Source: Castanea sativa
Taxonomy: Eukaryota; Streptophyta; Magnoliopsida; Fagales; Fagaceae
Reading direction: 5' to 3'
Assembly (NCBI RefSeq): GCF_040712315.1
Contig: NC_134021.1
Span: 28,854,001-28,918,000, forward strand
Length of the DNA: 64,000 nucleotides
The translations under genes and the position numbers were made by a program. A model generated the notes under the pieces. The model did not search any database and was not told where the DNA came from. It was given only the letters and a program-made list of their open reading frames with translations. Below, piece after piece: positions 10,791-22,509 of this stretch. Every line of letters begins with the position of its first letter. The stretch's first letter is position 1.

Positions 10791-11670
10791 GGTGTAATCA
10801 TTTCAGGTTAGTCGATTTTGAAGGCAGTTTTTACACCGAACTGAGGATATTTGTTTTGCCATACTTGAAACCAACACTGATTTGTAAGGAAGGAATGCCA
10901 AACCAAACCAACTGCAATCGGTTTCAGTTTTGCTCGGTCGGTTTCGGTGTTTGGGATGTGAGAAACAAACTCAAAAAGAAAAAGAGAAGAAGAAATACTT
11001 GTAGAAAAACCATGATTGCCAAGAAAAACCCAAATCATGTATTTTCACTTTTTCAGCAAACAAACACAAAGAACAAACCAAATTAAAAAAACAACTCACA
11101 CTTTAACACAAAAGAACATACCCATGAGAGAGTTGACGAAGAGCTTTAACAAAAAAGAGAAGTAGAGATTCAAAAGAACATATATACCTTAAGAGAAAGA
11201 GAGGAGATGAAGAGGGAGGTGAGAACAATGGAGGCATGGAGAGGCGGTGAGGAGCGGTGTGACAGAGAGAAGAGAGAGGCATAGCCATGAAACTCAGAGA
11301 AGAAAAGAAAAGGATGAGGCGGCTGGAACTTAGAGAAGAAAAGAAAAGAATGAGAGTAGTTTTTTTTTTCAAGTTAATTTATAAAACAACATAGTTTTGT
11401 GTTATAAGGTGCGAAAAAATTAAAATCATCATGGTTTGAATTTGGGCTAAGTGCTGTCACATGCGTGTCTCACCACTAAACTAGTGGTAGTCCTCTAGAA
11501 ATATTTTGTACACAATAATATTATATACATATCGGTCGGTTTTAGTTCGGTTTGGATTTTATTTGTTGAACCGAAGCTGAAACTGAAATTTTCGGTTTGT
11601 ACGAACTGCACCGAAATTTCAGACACGGTTTGGCCAGTTTTGGCCGGTTTTTTGTTTTTTTGCACAACCC
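10791..11670. mobile_element. hAT-like non-autonomous element (possible)
   Basis: The left end TAGGGGTGTAATC and the right end GCACAACCCTA are near-inverted, of the TAGGGGTGT type seen at hAT ends. Both sub-ends are rich in CGGTTT/ACCGAA motifs in inverted arrangement (10880-10950 against 11525-11650). The interior is purine-rich low complexity. TAAAATC occurs just outside on both sides, but offset from the right end by four bases, so it is not a clean duplication. Confidence 0.4.
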
Positions 11671-12290
11671 TATGGTAAAATCATCCATCCTTATTCCTCA
11701 CTAACTTCTGATCCACTAGGCTCTGGCCACAGGACAAGCCGTGAAATGGTAAAGCCAACATTCCTGTTTGTAATTGCATAACAGGCAATTTATTAAGGAA
11801 CAAAATCAATTTGATGAACCCTAGAAGAGTAATTGAAAAAAAAAAAAAAAAAATTGATTATGGAATAAAAATCAATTTGATGAACCCCCCAAAAAAAGTA
11901 ATGGTACATCAACGCATGCTCTCGGAAACTGAGATATGGCCATTATATAATCAGCTCAAAACAGCAGCTAGTCCTACACATGATTATCAAAGAATGATGG
12001 CAACTAACATGGCTATTGGTCCTACACCAAGACTTTCAGCAGAGAAGCGAAAAGGCAAAAGTGCCTACCAATCCTATAGGGCTACTGGGCTAGATGTTAA
12101 ATGCAAAAAAATGTAGAGAAAATATGAGGATGTATCTACTAAATCCACTTCAATAGTCCTAATATCATCAGATGATGAATAGTCTCACCCCACAGGTCAC
12201 CAGATAGTGTGAAGTAAAAATCCTTTGGCCCTCAGTTTGTTGGCCTTTGATCTCCCCCAAGCGAACTCTTCTTCTTTCAATTTCCTACTA
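11671..12290. other. No gene recognised
   Basis: A short plus-strand frame at 11811-12116 begins in an A-rich tract and has no recognisable domain. Nothing else is supported. Confidence 0.5.
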
Positions 12291-13382
12291 GTAAATGCAT
12301 TCAATCAGCTTAAATACAAAAGTCTAATCTGGTTAATTCAAAACCTTAATAAAATAGGGAGTACCAAAGGCTTCATTGAGCCATTTAATTTAGGTGCTTA
12401 TTCAAGCACCAGAAATAGGAAAGAATGATCAAACACAATGATCAATGGTGTAGGGTGGCTCTAAAATTTACTTTGGAAAAGATGTATAAAACTGGCATCC
12501 TATGCTCAAAGGGGAAATAAAATGGCAAGGACCTTGAATTGATAGGTCAAAATATCAATGGGCATGAATAGAATTCAACTATGTATAAATCAAGTTTGAA
12601 GGACAGAACTGAATGGGGAAATGATCCAGCATTTTGAACCTCAAAGAATCATGACATAACAATCTAGAATCTAGATTATGTAAACCAAAACTTTTGAATA
12701 TTCCAACAAAATACGAGGACATAATAGGAATGAACGAAGTTACAAGATTTAAGATACAATAATGACCTCTTATAGAAATAGAAAGCTGAAACTAAAACTG
12801 CATATCATTTTATCAACTTTAGTGATATCTTCAAAACTCAAAAGAAATTAAAGATAAAAAAACAAGACCATATGAATCAAACAAACTTCAAACATGAGAA
12901 ACGTCTATACAGTCAAAGAACCCGGACTCGGATACCAATAAGGAGCACTACTCCTCTTCGGTTCGATTATGTACTATACGTAAAGTAGTGAGCATCTTTC
13001 TTCATTTTGCCACAACTTACTCATGTGGTAAGTTGTAAGTGGTGGAGTACAAGTGATAGGTCCATATGGGTCCAAAACTGCACCATTCAAAACTAAGCAA
13101 GTTGTGACATAAGTTGCAATCTTAGTATTTTTCACATTTTTCTGTGTGTTGAATAATGTTTTTTTTTTTTTTTGTGTGTGTGTGTGTGTGTGTGGAAGAA
13201 TTGCTTATTTTCCCATTGTTTGGTTGTGGCAGCTTAAAACTAAGGATTTAAGTATTGGTATTCAAAATAATATGAAAACTGTGGTTTAGAAAGTGTTGTG
13301 ATTCTTGTGAAAACATGTATTTAAAGTATTCATAATGCAAATTTATAAAAAGAAAAGAAAAGAAAGTATTCATAATGAAAAA

Positions 13383-14139
13383 TGTGGGAGTAGGTGATCT
13401 GAGCACATTTTTGGGCTATGGGCCTTGTCCGAGGATGATTAAAGATCTATGTGCACATAAATGGGAAGACTGAGGAGAAAAGGGGAACCGGCGCATGGAT
13501 CAAGGTTCCCGAGAAGCAGAGGCATTTCAGAAATACTTTAGGTAGTCAACCATACTGGAAAGAGGAGCTCCAAGGAAAGTAACAGAGTTGTGTAAGTAAC
13601 GAAAAGAAGAGATATCTAGGAAGGTGACTGCCACCTCCATATTTAATACACTGCACCAATTGAACAGATTGCATTTATGAAGAAATGAACATGAACAGTG
13701 TTTTCACAACTCACAGCCCCTCCTACCACCTCTAAAAGAGTCTTGATGGGACAAGCATCCAAAGGGTCCCCTAGAAATTGTATAGATGGAAGGCTGGGAT
13801 GTAATGGGGGGAACTATATAAGGAAGTGACTCCCGCAAAAATGGGCATGCAATCTTGGAAAAAGTAAGAGAGAAAAGAAAATAAAAGAACTCATTGTAAA
13901 AAGATTATAACTCTTAATATATGAATAATTTGTCCTTGGACTTGCCTGAGGAGGGATTTTATGTTGAATTTATATCTCTTACCCTTATAACTTAATCCTA
14001 GTCATTCTTGAGCTTAAACTTTCATGGCTTTGTAGTTTTCTTATAAAATCCATTCTCTAACAAATCTATTGTTTTGGACTTATTGGGTTGGCTCACACGG
14101 TTCTAGGTGGGCTTAAGTCACAATACAAGTCCTTACACA
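13383..14139 (+). repeat. Solo LTR, Gypsy/Tat type
   Basis: 757 bp from TGTGGGAGTAGG to GTCCTTACACA, flanked by AAAAA on both sides (13378-13382 and 14140-14144), a plausible though low-complexity target-site duplication. It shares with the 3' LTR at 42291-43091 the order GGGCCTTG, TCCGAGGA, AACAGTG-TTTCACA, GGGACAAG, GGATG and a TATATAAGG box near 13815. No internal region adjoins it, so it is the product of LTR-LTR recombination. Confidence 0.8.
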
Positions 14140-14449
14140 AAAAATGTGTTTGGTACTATATTTCAAATAATATATTTTAAAATGTGAAAAAACATAATTG
14201 CGAGTTTTGTATGTGTATATGTTTTTTTTTATAAAAGTTATGAATGTACAGTAAAATAATACTATTTTATTCAAGGAGAGAGGAAAATAAAGTTAAAAAG
14301 GAGAGAAAGACAAAGAAGTGGGTGCATGGAGTAAAAAGAAAGAAATCAATTAATTATGATTGGTTATTAATCATAATTAATTATGTCTCATGCCAGTATT
14401 GGGTCATGTAAAAAATAATGGTTCAAATGCATGCATCTAATTAATTTTA

Positions 14450-14717
14450 AGAGTCCTCTAGAGTTTCTAGGGTACTCTACCAAGTAGAGTTCATTAAATC
14501 CTAACCACTCTTTAATGATTTAATGGTCTAGATTCTGCCATGTCAGCATTTCATTAACAATCATCTTAATTGTTTTGTTTACAACATTATTTTATTATTT
14601 TAAGAATATTATTAATGAAATGCTGACACGGTAGAATCTAAACCATTAAATCATTAAAGAGTGGTTAGGATTTAATGAACTCTACTTGGTAGAGTACCCT
14701 AGGAACTCTAGAGGATC
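14450..14717. mobile_element. Foldback MITE with about 105-bp inverted repeats
   Basis: The left arm runs from GAGTCCTCTAGAG through the segment GGGTACTCTACCAAGTAGAG and on to a block ending TCAGCATTTCATTAA. The right arm is its inverted copy, beginning TTAATGAAATGCTGACA and ending CTCTAGAGGATCT. Only about 55 bp of AT-rich sequence separates the arms. The whole could form a hairpin. It is absent from the matching place in the second duplication unit. Confidence 0.85.
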
Positions 14718-15964
14718 TGAATCTAGTTATTTTAGATTATTCTTAATTATAACCGAAAAAAATATTGTTAATTAAAATTAACTCATTAGTGATTGAAGTT
14801 ATAAATATTTCATAACATATTTAGTGTGCGTTTAGTATTAGCTTATTTAACATTTTTCTATAAATAGACTTAAGTATACTTACATTTTAAAAAAGTGAAA
14901 TTTTTTTTGAGCTTTTAAAAAACTGCACATTAAAAAAAAAAAAATGAAAATGAGCAAAGGCATGCACAAACAAACACTCATAAGCCTAATATGAGACTAA
15001 AACCAGGTATTAAAGTCAAATGGAACTCTAAAAACAACTCAAAAGGCTAATCGAAAATGCATCCCACTTACAATCAGTTTACAACAAAAGACCAATCTGG
15101 CTACTTCAAAACATAAATAAATAAATAAATAAAAAATAGTAGCAAAGGCCTCATCGAGCCATTGGATATAGTTAGTTAATCACCGGAAGTAGGAAAAAAA
15201 GATATAACACAATGATCAAGGCCCAAGGGTGTACGGTGGCTCTGAAATTTGGTTTTTGGAAAGATGTACAAGTACAACGCCCACATTCTATGCTTAAAGA
15301 ATAATGGCAGGACCTTCAAGTGATAGGCCTAAAAGGAAATCATCGTTAAGTAACTTCAAATTTTGTTTACCAAAAAAAACGAAAAACTTCAAATTTTGGG
15401 TATGTGATTGTGAGTATCGTTTTTCATTGAGTGGGCTTGGGCTTCTAAATGAAAACCTAACACAGTAACATTTTTCTATGTTTGTCGGTTTTGATTTCAA
15501 CCAGAATATATATTTTTTTAAAATAAAAAATGTTAGGAGAGAAACGTTTCATATTCCTTTCATATCTTTTTATTGGATATAAATTTTGAAAATTTAACCA
15601 TTAGATTGTATTCTCTTATTATATTCTTCGTACTTGCAAAATTTTAAGAAAATCAAATATCAATAACTATGTTATCAATGGCATATTTAAATTTCAAGTT
15701 ATTGTGATAAAAAAAAATTATGCATACAAAATAAGTTTTATTGATCGAATAGTAAATAACAGCCCATTTGAATAAAATTTGACATGTATGTTAAGAACAT
15801 AAAATACATGTAATCCAATAGTTAAATTTTCAAAATTCACATTTAATAGAAAAATATATGACAATAGAAAGTTATATGACAATTTTAGAGGGTTTCTCTC
15901 CAAACAATGATGGACTCAGGTGGGGCTCGGGCCACTTGACCTTTTTTTAAAATTTTTTTATACT

Positions 15965-16013
<49 letters not shown>

Positions 16014-17253
16014 CTTTATAGTTGGACCTCGTTCCAAAACTTTAGGTCCCCTCCTTCTTAATCAGCTTAGCTAGCCTAGCCTAACTAAAAACTATTCAAT
16101 CCAAAAACTTAACAAAAACAATAAAAATATTTACAGTAGTGATTGTATTTTAGCACAAAAAAAAAAATACCACAAAAAAAACCATGTGTTATTGGAGAAG
16201 TTAAAGCTAAAATTTTGCAATTACAGTAAATTGGTATAAATATTAGTTGATGGTAGTAAATTGCTAAAAATAAAATAAAATATTTTATTAAGATTATCTC
16301 TCTTCCTTCAATTAAAAAACTCAAATTCTCTCTCTTCCTTTATTATTTTAATGAGTTTTTTTATATTATTTAAAATGAATTGGAGAAAAATAGAACATTT
16401 GATATTAAATAGCTTTTTGAGACGCTAAAAGCTAAATTTTTTAGCATCATTACTATGAATGTTCTAACTTAAATATAAAAAATAAAATTCCTAGCCAGCC
16501 AAGTATTAAAAAAAAAACATTATTTTGTTGTTGTTTTTTGTTTTTTTGTTGTTGTTGTTGTTTTTTTTTTTTTTTTTTTTTGTCTTTGGTAGATGATTGC
16601 ATTTTAATGTATTAAAAAACAATAATTTTGTGTATTCATAATTTCTTAATATTATATGGATGCCTATTTGAGGTTTTTTTTTCTTCTTATACTCCAGCTC
16701 CTCTAACTTGAAATTCTGAATCCGTCTTTATCTCCAAACTAGTTTTTTTTTTAGGAACATCTCCAAATTAGTTTGGAGAAAAATTGTCCTTTTTTTGTGT
16801 CTTTGTAGCTTAAGTGTGAAAATTTTGGAAGTTCTATGGTACAGGTCACCCTAATTTGAGACTAAGTACACACTCCCATTTTACAAACTTTGTTTAACCT
16901 TGTTCTTGGTAAAACTGTCATTTTATGATGTGACCATTTTGATTATTGATAGTCCAATGTATCACTTTAAAAAAAATTTAAAAGTTCTAATGATCAAAAT
17001 GATGTGTTATGTACTTATACGGTTAAATTGGACCATCAAATTAAAAGTTATATCCAAATCAATATTCAACAAATTGAAAAAAAAAATAACAAATTGATAT
17101 GCATCCTCACGATTAGAGTTGATCACGTGTAATTATGATTAATTAATTATGATGGGTTCTTAAAATAATTAATTATAATTAAATATGTGTTGTGATAGTA
17201 TTGTGCTATGTCAAAAACAATGGTGGAAATACATGCATCTTATTAATTGTAAG

Positions 17254-17723
17254 TGCGAGGACGAGGATCCCAAGTCTAACTTAAGTGGACAACCAATGTT
17301 ATTCCCGAGGATACACCTCGGACCTCGGGGACGAGCATTAGCTGTCTAGGGCGCATGAAGTTAAAATATCACAAAGGGGAGAAAGCAAACTCAGCGCAGA
17401 ACATGAGATGGATGAAGGAAGAAGGGTGTAGAAGCCATCCCCTTCGCATTCAATGCCAGACAACCACTTCCCTAGCCATATTAACGAGGAACTAACCATG
17501 AATAGTAGTGGCACAGCTAAAATTTCAAGGTAAAAACTTACTAGCATGTTTCGGATGAGACAGAAGTCCCAAGAATGCAATCTCAGCCCTCCAAGTGTAG
17601 GATTAGGATGATTTATGTTGAAATATAAAAGAAAAATTAGGATCCATATAGAGGGGATGGAGAAAGAGAGGGAGAAAAGAAATTTGTACCCAAGTAGCTG
17701 AAATACTTGTATAAGTGAGAAAG

Positions 17724-17807
<84 letters not shown>

Positions 17808-18009
17808 CACATTCCTTGGGCTAGACCGAGGTGCCTCTTTTCTTCATAATTTGTAGTCCTAGTTATTTCATATGTGTTTTGTCTCATTATGATTAACTAA
17901 CTTACTAAATAACCAATATTCATGTCATTCTCTACAAATCTATTGTGGTGGACTTATTAGGCTACTATCTGAGCCACTTTTGGGCTGTAGGTCCAGTTGT
18001 GCCCTTACC
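17254..18009 (+). repeat. Solo LTR, Gypsy/Tat type, TSD GTAAG
   Basis: 756 bp, starting TGCGAGGACGAGG and ending TGCCCTTACC, flanked by GTAAG at 17249-17253 and 18010-18014. Length matches the other solo LTR (757 bp), with the same internal order (purine-rich plant gene-like middle, CTATTGTGGTGGACTTATT, GGGCTGTAGG near the end). The last two bases are CC instead of CA, probably a point change. It contains a long (AT)n tract at 17736-17801. Confidence 0.75.
17736..17801. repeat. (AT)n microsatellite inside a solo LTR
   Basis: More than thirty uninterrupted TA dinucleotides. It gives rise to an Ile-Tyr repeat frame on the minus strand that is not a gene. Confidence 0.95.
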
Positions 18010-18200
18010 GTAAGAGTTTAGCATTGTTAGGAAATTTAGTGACTTTAAAGTTTAAACTATTGAGTTATTTTTAATTAAATTAATTAATTAGTGATTAAAG
18101 TCAATAAATATTTCCATAACATATTAATACTCTTGAGAGAGACAGAGACTAAAAAATAGGTCCAAAAACGATGGAACTCTAAAAAGTAAAAATTGCTAAA

Positions 18201-18740
18201 AAGAAACACCAAAATAACTACTACTACTACTACAACAACAACAACAATAATAATTGAAACAAGCACAATTTTGGAGTTTGGGTCCAAGTGTTGATTTGGC
18301 ACTTCGACTCCAAACCTCCTAATTTTCAGGTGTTTTCCAACCTTTTAATTTTAAATTCGTACTTGCAATTTTTTTCACTTTCAATTCCGAAAATTTAAGC
18401 CTTGGGAGAGTCCCAAACTTTTTCCAACTTGGCAAGCGAAGGCTTTTCTCTCTCTATAAATAGAGTTTCTCTCCTCCAAAGCTTCCAGTTTATGACTTCT
18501 CTAACATAACATAAACTTGATTCATAGCAAATCTTTGATTCATTTCCATACATAAATCATCAAAGATACATCGATACTATATCGAATTTTGTTTCCCAAA
18601 ACCAACTCCCAAATGAAATTTTTTTATCTAGAAAAAACAAATTCTACTTTTTTATTTATTTATTATTACATGCCCCAATGTTCTTCTACTTATGTTCCCT
18701 AAATCAAAACTATCGATGCTATCTCACCTGCTAGAGAAGG
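18201..18740 (+). promoter_or_regulatory. Possible promoter core, no gene attached
   Basis: TCTCTATAAATAGAG at about 18450-18466 is a textbook plant TATA box, followed by a pyrimidine-rich and then AT-rich leader-like stretch. No reading frame follows before the foldback element at 18741, so this may be the promoter of a lost gene or part of an unrecognised LTR. Confidence 0.3.
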
Positions 18741-19003
18741 TATTATGTGTTACCGCTCAATGTTTCTTCTCCCTCACAAGGGGGTGGACCCCACTGTGTG
18801 GGGTCCACCCCCTTGTGAGGGAGAATAAACATGGAGTGGTAATAGGGGGAATTTTTTCCACCTGTTGATCTGCACCACTCAGTGGGGTCCCCCCACTGTG
18901 TGGGGTCCACCCCCTTGTGAGGGAGAAGAAACATGGAGCGGTAACAGGGGGAATTTTTTCCACCTGTTGACCTGCACCACTCATTATGCATATGTACATC
19001 ACC
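18741..19003. mobile_element. Foldback element with duplicated arm
   Basis: A near-perfect palindrome spans about 18749-18846: arms holding TCTCCCTCACAAGGGGGTGG and its inverse separated by TGT. The right arm is then repeated once more with a 102-bp period (18798 and 18900 both start GTGGGGTCCAC), each ending in CACCTGTTGA-CTGCACCACTCA. The left arm is shorter, so the element is truncated. The two overlapping minus frames here follow from the repeat. Confidence 0.8.
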
Positions 19004-21014
19004 AAGGGAAATGCTTCTCTAAAGCCAAGTGAAATGATACAATATCTGATAATTTTAATAAAAAATCTTATGTGAAGATAAATTTTTTTTTATACATTTT
19101 TCTGTGTTTGGTAGATAAAAAGAAAAAAAAAAGACTCAAAAGAAAACTATTTATTGATTTCTTTTATTTAGCTTGGTGTAAGATAGAGTTATTTTCCATT
19201 AAAATTTTATGATAAATGACTTTATTTCAAGTTAAAATAAATAAGAGAAGTCAAAAGATGATTTTTTTAAAAATTTATTTTAAAGTCGTTTCTAAACATA
19301 GGAAAATTAAATAGTTTTCTAAAAAATACTTTTTTAAAAATAATTCATTTAAAAAAATATTAATATCAAAACAAATGGAGTGTATACACAATTATATAGC
19401 TACTCTTGGAATAGTTCAAATATAAAAACCTTCATATGAGTGATGTTGCCGGATGACAATATTTGCCTCATATATAATCCTCTCCACGCTTACATCTTTA
19501 GTTCGGGCATAACTTTTCTTAGTTTAAGTTAAAGGACATTACTTAAGCAATAAAATCAGTCAAACCTTGATAACCAATTATACCATAAATTTCCAATAAT
19601 TAGTAGCAAGTATTTACCTACTTCAATTTCCTGTAATCCATGAAAAGTTTGTTATGTATATGTGATTGTGTGATCATATTTTGGAAGTAAAAGACTGAGA
19701 ACAAATTTTTAAATAAAAATTTAAAGTTTTAGTGATTCACTTGAAAGTCTCCATCGGAACTTAGCCAAGTCTGCTTGAGCAAGATTCAAGTGGAGAATGA
19801 GCAAAGTACAAGCTAGGATGAGTGGCAGGGTTGGCTCAATTTGAGGCCTAAGGCGGCAACTTTAATTGGAATTTTTCATATTTAAATATCACTTAAATTA
19901 TATTTATTTAATATTTTATATTGTAAAACTTTTTTATTCAAAATTTATTATTTTTACTTTTTCTTAGATACAAATTTAGTAAATATATATTTTTCTTTTA
20001 GATTTGCTAACATTTCATTTTCAATTGATAATATGACTAATTCACTAGATGGTAATTTGACATGCTAATTTTTTTTTTTTTTTTGAAACAACTTGAGGAT
20101 TCAATTGTGTTCAAAATAACATAATCAAGTAAGAGGAGAATATTTGTCATATATAGGCCCAATCAAAGACTACTATTTTAAAATTATATTAATCCATAAT
20201 TTTTTTGAGCACTATTAGGAATGGAGGAAAATACACACAACTCAACTAGGCCATGGCATAAGTAGCCTAGGCCTAAGGCAAGCCCAAATGAGCGGGCATG
20301 AGAAAGCTTAGATGGACACTTGCTTGATGCTTGACAATCAACCACCCAAGCAAGCCCCTCTAGTGTGAGACTATTGCAAAACACCTAACAACTACATAAT
20401 TCCACCCAAAATAAAATAAAATTCAAGACATAGATTTGTTTGTTTGTTTTGTTTTTTAAAATTTTTGAAATTTTTCTTTACGTCTGTAATAGCTAATAAC
20501 AATGAAAGCACAAATTTTAGAACTTGTACTATTGAAATTGACTTTCCAAGGGCCATTTTTCATTGTATATAAATAAAGTCTCCATATTTAGTTAATTTTT
20601 TAAATAAATTTTCTATTTTAATAAATTCTTATACTATTTGATAGAATTTTCCAAGATTACTGCTTGAAGAATTCTAGCTTAGTTGTATCATCTTTTAATA
20701 GATTCTTGAGTTTATCAAATATTGTCTTAAATATAATAAATTCATTTGTATCTTTAAGCCAACAAAATTTATTGTTTTTTTTTTATTTATTATTAATCCC
20801 ATAATTCCCTAGAAAGTTTACACTTGCAAAACTGCATTCGAATATTTAGGGGGGAAATGATTCGAGCTGCAGGGTTAGTAGCATATTGTAATTATCTTAA
20901 AAAAAAAAAAATCAAATTTAAGGATCAATTCAAAATCTAATATCAACCCCTTTGGAAAAAAAGAAAAAGAAAAAGAACAGAAATGATATGTCCACAACAT
21001 TTTCACAACACTTA
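19004..21014. other. About 2 kb AT-rich, no gene recognised
   Basis: No domain, no long open frame and no repeat partner were found. Frames shorter than 70 codons occur by chance. Confidence 0.6.
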
Positions 21015-21224
21015 GGGTCTGTTTGGATACAACTGAAAACTGAAAAACACTGTAGCAAATATAATTTTTAAATGTATAAAAGTTACTGTTCACGCCTAAA
21101 ATCACTGTTCATAAGCCTAAAATCACTGTTCATGGACAATGAATAGTGACAGACGCGCGCCCAAGGAAAAAAAAAAGGGCTGAAACGCAGACGCACTGCG
21201 TTTCAGCCCAATCCAAACATTACC
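21015..21224. mobile_element. Tourist-like MITE, TSD TTA
   Basis: Ends GGGTCTGTTTGGAT and ATCCAAACATTACC are inverted with a few mismatches, matching the usual GG-C-TGTTTGG ends of plant Tourist (PIF/Harbinger) MITEs. TTA lies on both sides (21012-21014 and 21225-21227). The inner part repeats ATCACTGTTCA. Confidence 0.8.
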
Positions 21225-21399
21225 TTAAAAAGAATAAATCATAAATGGCAATTGGTAGGTTGTTGCAAGTTGTTATCAGTGAACAAAAAAGTAATTTCAG
21301 TGGTAAGTTTAAATTAGAACCAAACAACTTGTCACTAATGATTTGTTTGTGAAAGTGTTGTAAAACTTTTATGGATCTAACACTTCTGAAAAAAATAGG

Positions 21400-22462
21400 G
21401 TAAACTACATATTTGACCCCTATCTTTTACATCATATTTCAACTTGGTCCATAACCTTTTAATTGTGTCAATTTGGTCTCTAACATTTTAGTGTCATGTC
21501 AATTTAGCCCCTGCCGTTATATATTAGATGAAAATTGCTGACATGACAAACAATCAAAATAAAATTTTAGTTTATTGTTACATCAATAAAAGCTAATTTT
21601 TTATTTTGGCCATTAGATATGTCATCGATTTTCATCCAAAAGATATCAACATGGACTAAATTGACACAATATTGAAAGGTTAGAGACCAAATTGACATAG
21701 TGAAAAGTCCAAAGACCGAAGATGTTAGAACACGAAATATCTCGCACAATCCCACCCGTAGAAGTGTATCCGCTTCGAAGACTTCACTGACTCGAGGATG
21801 GGAGTGGATACAGGATAGTGCTTCGTGAAAGCCCGTGGAGAAGAGAAAGGACCATGAGGGGGGTAAAGAAGGTGGGAGGAAGCTTCTTGGAAAGGTATTC
21901 CTTCCCTCTCCGTATTGAATGTCCTGCAACAACCTTATCAAGTGCATTAATGAGGAAGTGACACTTGAACAGTGATTTCACAGCTAGCAGCCCGTTCTAC
22001 TACCTTCAAAAGAACTCTGATGGAACAAGTATCTTGAGAATAGCCATGAGGCATACAGATTGAGGGCTAGGTTGTAAGTAGGAAAGATATATAAGGGAGG
22101 GGGACCTCCCAAATAGAGAAAGATAAACAGTGTGAGGTCTTGTGTAAAATCTTGAGTGTTCATGTATAAGGACCCAATCTTCGGACATACTCGAGGAAAG
22201 CACTATTCTGAATAACTACTTGAATTACATCTCTTTATTACTTTGTATTCTTCGGCCTTAAACTTGTGCTTAGTTTTGGATTGCACCTGAATTGTTTTCC
22301 CACTCTCTATAAAAATTCTATTGTTTGGGCTTTTTTTAAAGGACAAGGCATCACTGTTCTTAGTGGGTTTGGACCTTTATTTTCTTAGTACTTACAAACA
22401 CAATTGAAAGGTTAGATCAAATTGAAATATGGTATATAGAATAAGGACTAAATACGTAATTT

Positions 22463-22464
<2 letters not shown>
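21400..22464. mobile_element. TIR element carrying a nested solo LTR
   Basis: The left end GTAAACTACATATTTGACCC and the right end GACTAAATACGTAATTTAC are inverted; the similarity extends inward (ATATTTCAACTTGG and ACCTTTTAATTGTGT against their inverse near 22400-22430). The arms flank an AT-rich centre and a Tat-type LTR at 21723-22396. Without the LTR the element is roughly 0.4 kb, a MITE. Confidence 0.65.
21723..22396 (+). repeat. Solo LTR, Gypsy/Tat type, diverged
   Basis: Starts near TGTTAGAACACG and ends near TTAGTACTTACA. Shares with the LTRs at 13383 and 42291 the middle order GCATTAATGAGGAAGTGACA, GAACAGTGATTTCACA, TGATGGAACAAGTATC and a TATATAAGGG box near 22090. No clear target-site duplication was found, so the edges are approximate. 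Confidence 0.65.

Positions 22465-22509
<45 letters not shown>

Larger units (their letters stand above)
12291..15053. repeat. Left unit of an old tandem duplication
   Basis: Several separated blocks match the next unit in the same order: 12291-12560 with 15054-15330 (shared GAGCCATT, ACACAATGATCAA, TGGCTCT blocks), 14340-14445 with 17125-17247 (ATGCATCT-ATTAATT), 14718-14850 with 18015-18135 (TTAGTGATT, ATAAATATTTC-ATAACATATT) and 14990-15050 with 18140-18200 (ATGGAACTCTAAAAA). The unit has since received a solo LTR (13383-14139) and a foldback element (14450-14717). No protein-coding gene is seen. Confidence 0.65.
15054..18200. repeat. Right unit of the tandem duplication
   Basis: Partner of 12291-15053, with the matching blocks named there. 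Its middle part (about 15500-17100) is AT-rich and does not align clearly, so it carries insertions or has diverged; it includes an (AT)n tract at 15970-16010 and T-rich runs near 16530-16580. It holds a solo Tat-type LTR at 17254-18009. No coding sequence is supported. Confidence 0.6.

Noticed and set aside
11103..11372. Ser/Leu-rich minus frame
   Set aside because: Lies in a purine-rich interior of a probable hAT-like element; no domain and no conserved start.
11811..12116. 101-codon plus frame
   Set aside because: Starts in an A-rich run with no recognisable domain or supporting splice structure.
17603..17887. Minus frame with Ile-Tyr repeats
   Set aside because: It reads through the (AT)n tract in a solo LTR.
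18743..19005. Two overlapping 82-residue minus frames with internal repeats
   Set aside because: They arise from the duplicated arm of the foldback element.
21718..22401. Target-site duplication for the third solo Tat LTR
   Set aside because: Flanks GAAGA and AACAC (or CAATT) do not match, so none is claimed.
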